From positions 22,094 through 86,093 of the forward strand of contig CAZTFU010000007.1 in NCBI GenBank assembly GCA_964612925.1: 64,000 nt of DNA, written 5' to 3'. The position numbers were made by a program, and so were the translations under genes. The notes below the pieces were generated by a model. That model was not told where the DNA came from and did not search any database. It saw only the letters and a list, made by a program, of their open reading frames with translations. This document shows positions 25,928 to 34,151 of the stretch, in pieces. Position 1 is the first letter of the stretch; each line of letters starts with the position of its first letter. This DNA comes from Phil1 sp964612925 (GTDB lineage Bacteria > Bacillota > Clostridia > Christensenellales > CAG-138).

Positions 25928-26440
25928 TTACACGTTTGCAAGGCGCAGTGAGCACAATCGGCCGTACGGATGCTTAGCTTTCAGCTTAGGCTCGACCACC
26001 TTTATATATACAACATAAAGCACAAGTATGCTTATGAATATCTGCACGCATATTACCATGCCGGGGTATGAAAGCCGCCCTTGGTCTATCATAATAAGCT
26101 CCTCTTGGGTATACGGCTTTTTCAGCTCGTTTATATGTATTGCATCCGCAAGGAACTGGCTTATGGCGGTGCTTACGCCCACGCCCCATGCGCCGATGCA
26201 CGAGAACCTTGGCCAAACGAAGGACAGCATGGCGAAAATAAACCAAAGCTTTAGGTAATCGTTATGGCGCATCCACCTGAAAACGTTCCCCTTGAACGCA
26301 TATATGCCGTTGACGATAAAGCTTTCGCTTTCGTTAAACCAAACGTTGGTGATTTGCCTGAGAATAACGAACGGCAACAGCACGATTATAAGGCATGCAA
26401 TGCGGTTGCATATGGTGATGTATTTAGGCTTTTTAGTCAT
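25928..26440 (-). CDS. Membrane protein of unknown function
   Basis: 170 residues from the ATG at 26440, which follows AAGGAGGAG; an upstream in-frame ATG at 26464 lies over that site. Four hydrophobic segments are visible near 12-30, 55-80, 85-100 and 130-152, with a charged middle loop (INELKKPYTQEELIMIDQGR). I see no recognisable domain. It is convergent with thrS and divergent from the protease gene. Confidence 0.65.
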   Translation of the reverse strand: MTKKPKYITICNRIACLIIVLLPFVILRQITNVWFNESESFIVNGIYAFKGNVFRWMRHNDYLKLWFIFAMLSFVWPRFSCIGAWGVGVSTAISQFLADAIHINELKKPYTQEELIMIDQGRLSYPGMVICVQIFISILVLYVVYIKVVEPKLKAKHPYGRLCSLRLANV

Positions 26441-26615
26441 GGTTACACTCCTCCTTATTAACATTATAATAGTTTTTTTGCATGGGTCAAATATATTTTT
26501 TGATATGGACTAAAGGACTTGAAAGCTTGTGCTCCTTCGCACTTGCACATGATAATGGGGGGTGGACAATGCAATATTAGTATAAATTTCCGCTGATACC
26601 CAAATCAGGAAAATG

Positions 26616-26659
26616 TTAACAAATTGTTCATACTTTTTAGGCTTGCTATATGCTATCAT
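26616..26659 (+). promoter_or_regulatory. Promoter with tandem OmpR/PhoB/KdpE-type box (copy B)
   Basis: TTAACA at 26616-26621, spacer AATTG, TTCATA at 26627-26632, and a TATCAT at 26654-26659 extended by TG. The distance from box to -10 (21 bases) agrees within one base with copies A (5286) and C (34017). Confidence 0.65.
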
Positions 26660-26720
26660 ATTATCAGGGCAGTGTAACTCGTACTGCCACATGACCGATT
26701 CAATTAAAAAATATATGTTG

Positions 26721-26767
26721 GGGGGCGTTTCCATTGGGCAGATAAGTACACTTACCTTTCGGGTAAG
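26721..26767 (+). promoter_or_regulatory. Conserved leader element with TTG micro-ORF and hairpin (copy B)
   Basis: GGGGGCG, TTTCCATTGGGCAG and ATAAG at 26721-26746 repeat the leader at 5400. The TTG at 26734 again reads Met-Gly-Arg-stop. The following hairpin, CTTACC at 26751-26756 with GGTAAG at 26762-26767, replaces the hairpin of copy A with different bases. Confidence 0.5.
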
Positions 26768-26809
26768 AAAAGCAAAAGTAATATTAGGCGAGACAGAAAG
26801 GAGTATCTT

Positions 26810-28063
26810 ATGATGAATCTATGGAAAAATGTTTTATCCGTAACTCTCTCCATTGCTTTAGCATTTGGAGTTATACCATCCGTTGCCCCTGCTGCAACCG
26901 ATGATTACCTTATTGAAGATTACAACTTAATGCTCGAAAGTGTTCAACAAAGCATTGAACAGGTGTACTCTGTTGAGAGAAGAGCAACTGAAACTGCATC
27001 TATTATGCAGGCCAACCAAATACTCTCCTCCGTGGGAAATGCCAACTGGTATGCTGGTCAGTATATTGATTCCGATGGACGCTTGCATGTTCGCACTACA
27101 TGCAACTCAAATTTGGAGGTTGTTCAGACAATCAGAACTGCCGGCACATTAAATACAGAAGCTATTTCTGAACTCAATTATACTGCAATAGCTGATTCTC
27201 CGGATATTATTATTGAAAACGCAACATATTCAATAAATGATCTTGAGAATATACTTGCATTGATAAGAGCTAACCGTCCTGATTTTGTTCAGGCGTGGGG
27301 AATTGATGAGCAAAGCAATTGTGTATTTGTTGAACTTTCAGAATACAGCGAAGAAAACATTCGGATATTCAAAGAAAAAGTAACTGATTCTCAGGCTGTT
27401 GTCTTTATGGAATATGATGGAGTTGCGATACCGCAAGCATCTATATACGCGGGCACCGTTGTATATCCCACTTCAAGCTCCCGCGTGACTATAACAATGT
27501 TTGCTTATAAAGACGGTGACTTTGGCTTTATTACAGCGGGACATACACTTGGAAACACAATACGTGTTTCTTCAAGTGGCAGCATTTTGGGAACAACTTC
27601 GTCTTCTAACAAAGTGAGAACCTCAACTGCTGATGGCAGTTGGACAAAGCTAAATTCAGGCCATACAGGAAATGATAAAGTAGCCAAGGTTGGATCAACT
27701 CAGACGAATTATGTTATAAAGACTGGACTATTTTGCAATCCCGTTCAGGGCGCAACTGTTGCGGCATATCTGGGCCGTTCTGGTGCGGTAAAAACAGGAA
27801 CAATTACATATGTAAGCCGTGAGTATGTTTGTGCATACAGCCAGATTAACTCATCATGGAGCGATATGACATGTAGCGATATATATGTTGCGGGTCTTAG
27901 CAGTCAGGGCGGTGACAGCGGGTCTCCTCTATTCAGTACCATGTCATCGACGTACATGACAATATGGGGCTCTCTTCGTTCTGGCGATGGAACAAATTCG
28001 AATTATTGTAATATAAATTCAGTAATCAGTGCTCTTAACGTAGAGTGCGAATATGATCAATAG
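26810..28063 (+). CDS. Secreted trypsin-like serine protease (S1, alpha-lytic/streptogrisin type)
   Basis: 417 residues with a signal peptide (about 1-29), a prodomain (about 60-205) and an S1 protease domain. The catalytic His is in GFITAGHTLGN (about 247) and the catalytic Ser in SQGGDSGSPLFS (about 366). The Asp probably lies in the SSNKVRTSTADGSWTKL stretch. The N-terminal module resembles the C-terminal domain of the next gene. The gene is visibly AT-richer than its neighbours. It follows the box/leader region at 26616-26767, with AAGGAG before ATGATG. Confidence 0.85.
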   Translation: MMNLWKNVLSVTLSIALAFGVIPSVAPAATDDYLIEDYNLMLESVQQSIEQVYSVERRATETASIMQANQILSSVGNANWYAGQYIDSDGRLHVRTTCNSNLEVVQTIRTAGTLNTEAISELNYTAIADSPDIIIENATYSINDLENILALIRANRPDFVQAWGIDEQSNCVFVELSEYSEENIRIFKEKVTDSQAVVFMEYDGVAIPQASIYAGTVVYPTSSSRVTITMFAYKDGDFGFITAGHTLGNTIRVSSSGSILGTTSSSNKVRTSTADGSWTKLNSGHTGNDKVAKVGSTQTNYVIKTGLFCNPVQGATVAAYLGRSGAVKTGTITYVSREYVCAYSQINSSWSDMTCSDIYVAGLSSQGGDSGSPLFSTMSSTYMTIWGSLRSGDGTNSNYCNINSVISALNVECEYDQ

Positions 28064-28093
28064 TTTTGACTTTCTTGAAAGGAGAACATCTAT

Positions 28094-29020
28094 ATGAAGA
28101 AGTATATCTCACTTTTGCTTGTGTTTATCTTCACTGCGGCGGTGCTGTGCGGCGCTTCGCTTGCGCTCGGCACACAGGCACGGTACGCCACGGAGCCCGT
28201 CAACATGCGCACGGGTCCGAGCACAAAATATCCCGTTATACGCGAACTGCAAACGGGCGAAGAGGTTGAGCTTGTTTCGACCGAGGGCAAATGGGCAAAG
28301 GTTGTAAGCGGCGGCACCGAGGGTTATGTTTTTGCAAAGTATCTTTCAAAGGAAAAGCCGCTCAGTACAGGTACAATGCTTATCGCCAAGCGCAGCGTTA
28401 ATGTGCGCAGTAAGCCGACTTCCGCATCGAAAAAGCTTGGCAAGCTGCAAAAGGGCGAAAGTGTTACCCTTGTCGCAATCCGCGGCAGGTGGGCGGAAAT
28501 CGACTGGAACGGCACAAGCGCATATGTGTATAGGAAATACTTTACCGAACAGTCCAAATCGGACGAAGCGTATCAATTTGCGGGCGCGGTAACGGAGTTC
28601 TTTGAAAAGAACTATTCGGAATATCTGCTCGGAATATACCTTGATAATGATAGTGGCAAGCTGTGCATCCGCGTTACAAGCAACGCCAATACCGCAAAAA
28701 TCATGTCAGCACTTGAAAAAACGGATAAGGTGGATGCGGGCAGTATAAGCATACTCACATCTTCACTGCCGTTTTATGCGAATAAGGACTATGTTTCTGA
28801 TATGGTATCCGGCTTTTTCAGCCAATATTTCGCACTTTCATCCCAAATACAGAGCAAAATTCGCCTTAGCGCCGCAGGGTATAGCCCCGCGACGGACAAA
28901 ATAACGGTGGAGCTTATAAATTTGGACTCTGCCGCACAAGATGCGTTCAGAACATATATTTCAAATGCCGAGTACATCACCTTCACATCGGCATCAAACT
29001 ATGACGTACCGATGGTGTAG
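28094..29020 (+). CDS. Secreted protein with two SH3b domains and a prodomain-like C-terminus
   Basis: 308 residues. The signal peptide ends near residue 26. Two bacterial SH3 domains follow (about 30-90, VNMRTGPSTKYPVI; and about 95-155, VNVRSKPTSASKK), which typically bind cell wall. Residues about 165-308 (EYLLGIYLDNDSGKLCIRV, then ITVELINLDSAAQDAFRTY) match the spacing and several residues of the N-terminal module of the protease just upstream (WYAGQYIDSDGRLHVRT, VFVELSEYSEENIRIF). It could be a wall-attached inhibitor or foldase for that protease, which is inference. It starts 30 bases after the protease stop, RBS AAAGGAG. Confidence 0.82.
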   Translation: MKKYISLLLVFIFTAAVLCGASLALGTQARYATEPVNMRTGPSTKYPVIRELQTGEEVELVSTEGKWAKVVSGGTEGYVFAKYLSKEKPLSTGTMLIAKRSVNVRSKPTSASKKLGKLQKGESVTLVAIRGRWAEIDWNGTSAYVYRKYFTEQSKSDEAYQFAGAVTEFFEKNYSEYLLGIYLDNDSGKLCIRVTSNANTAKIMSALEKTDKVDAGSISILTSSLPFYANKDYVSDMVSGFFSQYFALSSQIQSKIRLSAAGYSPATDKITVELINLDSAAQDAFRTYISNAEYITFTSASNYDVPMV

Positions 29021-29080
29021 TGCTTTATGACAAAATAAAATGCCGTGGGAGTTTTCTCTTGCGGCATTTCAATATACACT

Positions 29081-29791
29081 TTATTCGTCACCCTCCGCCA
29101 TGCGGTAGCCTACGCCCATTTCGGTCAGCACATAGCGCGGCTCCGCGGTGGAATCCTCTATTTTACGGCGAATGTTTGCCATGTTGACGCGCAAAATCTG
29201 GTTGCCGTGGTGCTCGTTCGGGCCCCATATGTGCTTTATTATGGAATCATATGTAAGCACGCGCCCCGAGTATTGACTCAGCAGGGCGAGTATCTTGTAT
29301 TCGTTTTGCGTTAGGTGAGCATCCTTTCCGTGAATATAGACCCTGCGCTTATCATAATCAACCGTAAGATCTCCCGTGCGGAAAATGCCGCTTTGTCTGC
29401 GCGCCTGTTCGCCCTCTCTTAACTGGACGTGCCTTAATGCGGTGCGGATCCTTGCAAGCAGTTCGCCCGTGCCGAACGGCTTTGTTATGTAATCGTCCGC
29501 GCCCGCCTCAAGCGCCATTACCTTGTCGCGCTCTCTTGTGCGCGCGGAAACGACTATTATGGGCACATTGGACCAGCCGCGCACGCTTTCTATAATGCTC
29601 TGGCCGTCCATGTCGGGCAAGCCTATGTCAAGCAGAATTACATCGGGGCAGTGCGATGTTATAAGGATTATCGCTTCGGCTCCGTTTCGTGCGAACATAG
29701 TTTCGAATCCGTTGGCCTCGAGCACGGTGCTCATAAAGCTTGCAATGTTAGGTTCATCCTCAACTATAAGTACAAGATATTTGTTGCTCAT
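29081..29791 (-). CDS. kdpE: Response regulator, OmpR/KdpE type
   Basis: 236 residues. Receiver domain with acidic EDE at 11-13, phosphoacceptor Asp55 (PDVILLDIGLPDMDG), Thr/Ser in VVSARTRERDK and Lys in DDYITKPFG. The C-terminal winged helix is of OmpR type (LTQNEYKILALLSQYSGRVLTYDSIIKHIWG, ending YVLTEMGVGYRM), closest in look to KdpE. The gene overlaps the kinase by four bases. No kdpFABC potassium pump genes are in the window, so its targets may differ. Confidence 0.88.
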   Translation of the reverse strand: MSNKYLVLIVEDEPNIASFMSTVLEANGFETMFARNGAEAIILITSHCPDVILLDIGLPDMDGQSIIESVRGWSNVPIIVVSARTRERDKVMALEAGADDYITKPFGTGELLARIRTALRHVQLREGEQARRQSGIFRTGDLTVDYDKRRVYIHGKDAHLTQNEYKILALLSQYSGRVLTYDSIIKHIWGPNEHHGNQILRVNMANIRRKIEDSTAEPRYVLTEMGVGYRMAEGDE

Positions 29792-30906
29792 TCTTCCTGT
29801 TGCCCCTTTTCGTAAAATAGAGTTTGTGCTTCATTCCCAAGCGGCAGTGCAAATTCGAAAACAGCCCCGCCGCCCTTAGCATTGTATGCGTTCATTCTGC
29901 CGTTATGCGCGGCAATTATTGTGTTGCAAACGCTTAAACCTATGCCCATGTTGCGCTTTTTATCAACGCTTTTGCCAAGGCTTTTTTGAAAATCCCCCGC
30001 AAGTATGCTTGCAAGCACCGTGGGGTCTATGCCATTGCCGTCATCCGAAACGCGGAATACGGCCTCACGGCTGCTGTGTGTTACGTCTATACGAACCCGT
30101 GTCATCCCCTCCGCATGCACGGCCGCATTTTCAAGCAAATTCAAAAGCACTTGACGAATGAGCATACCGTCCATGGGCACCATAAGCACCTCATCGGGTA
30201 CGCTTGCCTCCACGCGCACATTCGGGTAGTTTTTTCTGAATAACGCAATTGCGGAGCCCGCGACCTCCTCGGCGGCCTCATATTCCTTTGCTATGTCGGC
30301 ACCGCTCGGAGAATCTATTCTTGTTACTATCAAAAGATTCTCTACCAGCCGTATCAGCCACGTTGCATCCTCGTCAATTTGCCGCAGGAGCTTTTTTCTT
30401 TCCTCTTTGGATATATTGTCGTCCTCGTCCCTTAACACGCTGCACGCGCCCGATATGGCCGTCAGCGGCGTTCTCAGGTCGTGGGATACAGCCCTTAGCA
30501 GATTACTGCGGGTTCTTTCGCGTTCGGCCTCTATTTTAAGCTGTTCCTGTTCCTTTATCCGCGTTGTAAGGGTACTTGTTATTATGGCGGCAACAAGCAT
30601 GCTCAAAAACGCTATCGGATAGCCTGCAAGCGTAAAATTGACCCTATAAAACGGATATGTGAACAGACAGTTGACTATGAGCACGCCCATTATGCTTGCC
30701 GCCACGCCGTAAAGGTAGCCGTTTGTAAAGCGCGAAATAATAAGCACGGCCACCACGAACAATGCCGCCTCTATTCTCTCCTCACCCGCAAGCGGCTTGA
30801 GCACAAAGCAAATAAGCGTTGTGGCCGCCAACGTGCCAAGCGTTATGCCGACATCCTTCCATGTGGGCTTGAATGCGAGTCTTTTCCTTTTGGTGCCGCC
30901 TTCCAT
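29788..30906 (-). CDS. kdpD: Sensor histidine kinase, KdpD-like, lacking the KdpD N-terminal domains
   Basis: 372 residues. Four closely packed membrane segments (about 17-115) form the DUF4118 module of KdpD. Then comes the dimerisation helix with H-box SHDLRTPLTAISGACSVL and the ATP-binding domain (NLLENAAVHAEG N-box, DDGNGI G1-box, GIGLSVCNTII G2-box). Classical KdpD has an extra cytoplasmic N-terminal USP region of about 400 residues, and that is absent. It overlaps kdpE. The upstream region contains TTAATG-TTTTC-TTTACA at 31050-31066 on the plus strand, a possible box in inverted orientation. Confidence 0.88.
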   Translation of the reverse strand: MEGGTKRKRLAFKPTWKDVGITLGTLAATTLICFVLKPLAGEERIEAALFVVAVLIISRFTNGYLYGVAASIMGVLIVNCLFTYPFYRVNFTLAGYPIAFLSMLVAAIITSTLTTRIKEQEQLKIEAERERTRSNLLRAVSHDLRTPLTAISGACSVLRDEDDNISKEERKKLLRQIDEDATWLIRLVENLLIVTRIDSPSGADIAKEYEAAEEVAGSAIALFRKNYPNVRVEASVPDEVLMVPMDGMLIRQVLLNLLENAAVHAEGMTRVRIDVTHSSREAVFRVSDDGNGIDPTVLASILAGDFQKSLGKSVDKKRNMGIGLSVCNTIIAAHNGRMNAYNAKGGGAVFEFALPLGNEAQTLFYEKGQQEE

Positions 30907-31080
30907 AGCATCCCCTTTATCAATGTTTTGCGTGCAAAATGAGCGCGCATCAATACTAATAAATTTACAACTTCTTTTGCCTTATTGCAATGGCGCTTGC
31001 GGCTTTCTTTGCCAAACTGAATATGTTCTTTACACAAATATGCGGTTTCTTAATGTTTTCTTTACATGAAGAAGCCAAGC

Positions 31081-31676
31081 TGTACCCTACGGCGGGTTGA
31101 GCACCTTCTCGGTCGGCTTGCGCATTACGCCCTCTCGGTCACGGCCTGCACCTTCGAGCGCTCTCCGTTACCTCCGCATAAGGCATACTCTAAAGGGCAT
31201 CCCAACTGCTGTATGAATGTGCTATAAGCTTGTATTGTGCATCGGCTAACGCCGTAGTTGATTATGTGCTAAGAGCTTCTGTTGCTTTTTATTGCAGGGC
31301 GGGCTGAAGGGAGGGAAGGGTCCCTCCCTTGGAGCCCCCCTGCACCCCCTCCCAACCTACCCTCGCACGCTATGCGCGGGGCAAACGAGGTAAGATAGGA
31401 GGAGCATAGCCGAGTTACTGTGGCGGTTTGCTCCCGCTGTAGGGCATAACCTCCATCCCTTGCACAGCGGCTCCGCCGCAGGTGCTTTGAGTGGGAGGCA
31501 AACTGACCAAACGAGCCTCCGCCTTGGCTCCCCTTTGGGGGAGCTGTTACCGAAGGTGACTGAGAGGGCACGAGGCTATGCGTTGCGTCTTCACGCCCTC
31601 TCAGTTACGGCTTGTGCCGCCAAGTATAGTGAAAACGTTCGCTTACACTCACGGTAAAGAGCGAAGAAACTTTATT
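31081..31676. repeat. Noncoding repeat-rich stretch, including one copy of a 425-bp element (31231-31654)
   Basis: I find no credible gene here. The block 31231-31654 is colinear, in inverted orientation, with 62081-62505. The anchor matches are 31231-31259 with 62478-62505; 31431-31500 with 62240-62309; and 31592-31654 with 62081-62143. Between anchors the sequences differ but keep hairpins, for example AAGGGAGG/CCCTCCCTT here. Another fragment, ACGCCCTCTCGGTCACGGC at 31127-31145, recurs at 60120-60137. These are dispersed mosaic repeats. Confidence 0.75.
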
Positions 31677-32720
31677 TTATTTTCCGCCCGCATTGTTCCC
31701 GCAGGAGGGCATAACAACTATTTTTGCAACGCGCCAGTTGTAGCCGAGTGCATCGGGCTCATCGTTTTTAACAAGCCATATTTGCCTGCCCGACATTTCG
31801 GTGTAACGTTCATAACCGCCTATATCGACAACGAACAGATAAAACACTTCCTTATCGGGATATGTCTCTTTCAGGTATACATCAACCATATCTGATCCCT
31901 TTGACGTATAAGCCATATCAAGTACTATGGATTTGTAATTCTTTTCGTATTCGTCAATATGATCGGTGCTTTTATAGTACCTAAAACCGTCCTCGGTATG
32001 GGTTATTTCGCCGTGCCACTTGTTTTTGCTGTATTCGCTGCTCTTTTTTATATCGGGCAGGGGCGTGTTGTCCGTGAAGTCGGCAAAGCAGACCTTCATC
32101 AAATCGCGCACGGCATCGTCACTTATTACGGTGTATATGCCGTCACTCCTTTCGCTCGGGTGTGTCCAACCGAGCTTGGTTATCATCCTGTACATAACGG
32201 TTGCAAGATAAGCCGTATCGTTTATGTCGTGGTCGTTTTGCGAAGTCCACCAATATACTTCCGCGTCATCATTCTTGGCCGTAAGCGGATAAAGTTCCTG
32301 CAAAACGGGCAGCATTTCCGAAAATACGCTCTTTGCGGCGGCATATATATTCTTTTCATATGTTCCGCCCACATCCGTAGCATTTTCCATGGTAAACCAG
32401 CCGTATTCATACAAAAGCCGCTTAAGCTCGTTTGCGGATTCTACTCGATATTCAGGGTCGTCGGGAACATCCCACCAATAAATTACATCACTTTCGCTAC
32501 CGACCTCAAGCTCAGCGGTTTCTTCGGGCACTGGCTCGAATGTTTGTTCTACAACGGGCTCGACCGTAGGCTCTATAGTAGGCTCAGACATTACCTCTGC
32601 CGTAGGCAAAGACGTCTGTGCGGCGGTAGGATCGGCTTCCGCAGGCTGAACGGGCTTTGCACAGGAGCAAAGCGCAAGTACGGCCAATAAAACAGCAATA
32701 AATTTAACCGTTGCTTTCAT
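31677..32720 (-). CDS. Secreted lipoprotein, paralogous family (member 3)
   Basis: 347 residues from the ATG at 32720, which follows GGAGGGAT; the open frame reaches 32753 inside the upstream gene's end and is not used. The signal peptide ends LALCSC, so lipidation at Cys is expected, followed by KPVQP and a Glu/Pro/Thr linker. Conserved blocks shared with the other members are CFADFTDNTPLPDI, DGFRYY and the C-terminal LGYNWRVAKIVVMP. It starts 23 bases after member 4 in a two-gene operon. The function is unknown. Confidence 0.85.
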   Translation of the reverse strand: MKATVKFIAVLLAVLALCSCAKPVQPAEADPTAAQTSLPTAEVMSEPTIEPTVEPVVEQTFEPVPEETAELEVGSESDVIYWWDVPDDPEYRVESANELKRLLYEYGWFTMENATDVGGTYEKNIYAAAKSVFSEMLPVLQELYPLTAKNDDAEVYWWTSQNDHDINDTAYLATVMYRMITKLGWTHPSERSDGIYTVISDDAVRDLMKVCFADFTDNTPLPDIKKSSEYSKNKWHGEITHTEDGFRYYKSTDHIDEYEKNYKSIVLDMAYTSKGSDMVDVYLKETYPDKEVFYLFVVDIGGYERYTEMSGRQIWLVKNDEPDALGYNWRVAKIVVMPSCGNNAGGK

Positions 32721-32743
32721 GGTTATATCCCTCCTTTCATCTC

Positions 32744-33799
32744 TCAACAGCAATCGGACTCATCATATTCGCCAAAGCCCGCACTGTTTACAGAGCTTGG
32801 AAGTGTGACCACCTTGGCAATGCGCCAGTTACAGCCGAGCGCATCGGGTTCATCATTCTTCACAAGCCATACACGCTGACCATTCATGTAGTTATAGCTT
32901 TCAAAGCCCGAAAATGTTACCAAAAGCAGGTAAAATACCTCCTTATCCTCGTACCCATCAAGCGTATCAAAATCCATGTCAAGCACCAGTGTATTGGTCG
33001 TAGGGGGATTCTGGTCTTTAGAATCATCCTCTATATAGTATCTAAAGCCGTCCTCCGTATGGATAAACTGATCTTCATTATAGTATCGTGCTTTATTTAT
33101 ATCGGGCAGGGGCATATCGTCGGTAAAATCCGCAAAGCAAATCTTCATCAGTGCGCGTATATCCTCATCGGGCAGAATCGTCCATATAAGATGCTTATAC
33201 CTGTTCGGGCATTTCCAATAATACTTAGTTATCATGCGGTACATTATGTGCGCGGCATATGCCTCATTATTTATATCGTGATCATTTATCACATTTGAAG
33301 AAAAAACATCCTTGTCGGCATTTTGAGGAGAAGGGCTTGCGAAAATTATAAACGGTGGCATTTCGGCAAACACGCTCTTTGCGGCGGCATACAATCTGTC
33401 CGTATACTCACTTCTGTATTCGCTGTATATGTATGCCGATGTCCAATCCTGTTCATACAGCAGGGCGTTAATCTCATTCATGTTTTCAACCATGTACTCG
33501 CGGTCGTATACGGGTATGCCCGTGTAAAGGGGTTCCGCCTCATCGGCCTGTGCCGTATTATCCAAGATTGCGTCGGAGGTTTCGATTTGTTCGGCGGTGG
33601 GTTCGGCCGATGGCAGAGCCGCGGGCTTACTTGTCGGCTCAACCGTGGGCTCTATGGTTGGTATAGCCGTTATCTCTGCCGTGGGCACGGATGACTGTTC
33701 GGCGGTAGACTCGGCTTGTGTCGGCTGAACAGGCTTTGCACAGGAGCAAAGCGTAAGTATGGCCAATAAAACGGCAATAAATCTAACTTTTGCCTTCAT
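32744..33799 (-). CDS. Secreted lipoprotein, paralogous family (member 4)
   Basis: 351 residues. Signal peptide MKAKVRFIAVLLAILTLCSC with a lipobox Cys, a Thr/Pro/Glu linker to about residue 90, then the family domain (CFADFTDDMPLPDINKA, DGFRYY, NWRIAKVVTLP). It is first in the operon with member 3 and has a long leader of about 170 bases containing a TTG micro-ORF. The C-terminus ends in Cys-Cys. Unknown function, probably outside the membrane. RBS AGGAG. Confidence 0.86.
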   Translation of the reverse strand: MKAKVRFIAVLLAILTLCSCAKPVQPTQAESTAEQSSVPTAEITAIPTIEPTVEPTSKPAALPSAEPTAEQIETSDAILDNTAQADEAEPLYTGIPVYDREYMVENMNEINALLYEQDWTSAYIYSEYRSEYTDRLYAAAKSVFAEMPPFIIFASPSPQNADKDVFSSNVINDHDINNEAYAAHIMYRMITKYYWKCPNRYKHLIWTILPDEDIRALMKICFADFTDDMPLPDINKARYYNEDQFIHTEDGFRYYIEDDSKDQNPPTTNTLVLDMDFDTLDGYEDKEVFYLLLVTFSGFESYNYMNGQRVWLVKNDEPDALGCNWRIAKVVTLPSSVNSAGFGEYDESDCC

Positions 33800-33856
33800 G
33801 GTTATATCACTCCTAAAAAGTTATTATGGTTAAAAAAGGTACACAAAAACTGAGTA

Positions 33857-33886
33857 TTAGGTCCTCTGAGAACCGTTGCGGTTCAA
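33857..33886 (-). promoter_or_regulatory. Possible 9-codon leader ORF with hairpin
   Basis: On the minus strand, GGGGAGGTGAAA precedes a TTG at 33886 that reads MNRNGSQRT to a TAA at 33857. A hairpin GAACCG/CGGTTC (33870-33884) overlaps its start. The order, SD then TTG then hairpin, matches the leaders at 5400 and 26721, although the sequence is different. Coding is not proven. Confidence 0.35.
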
Positions 33887-33973
33887 TTTCACCTCCCCTT
33901 GAACTTATCCGCAAAAACAAGTATAAACACAAAGAAACCGAATGGCGGCCGCAAAAGCCACTCATCCGATACT

Positions 33974-34017
33974 ATAATACCACAATATGCAGAATAAAAG
34001 TGTGAACAGTTTATTAA
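33974..34017 (-). promoter_or_regulatory. Promoter with tandem OmpR/PhoB/KdpE-type box (copy C)
   Basis: On the minus strand TTAATA (34017-34012), spacer AACTG, TTCACA (34006-34001), then TATTAT (33979-33974). The distance from box to -10 is 21 bases, as in copy B. The wider match CTGTTAATAAACTGTTCACA resembles an E. coli PhoB box. It drives the lipoprotein pair at 33799. The plus-strand flank 34021-34151 holds nothing I can support. Confidence 0.65.
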
Positions 34018-34151
34018 CAGTTGCGCGAATCGGGCATGGTGCCGACATATGCTTCATCGGTTCCACCGCCCATTATCACGCCAAAGCAAAAGGGAAATTT
34101 CTCATGAAGGCGAAGTTTGCGTCATGGGCAAAGCATCTGTACGGCTTTACA

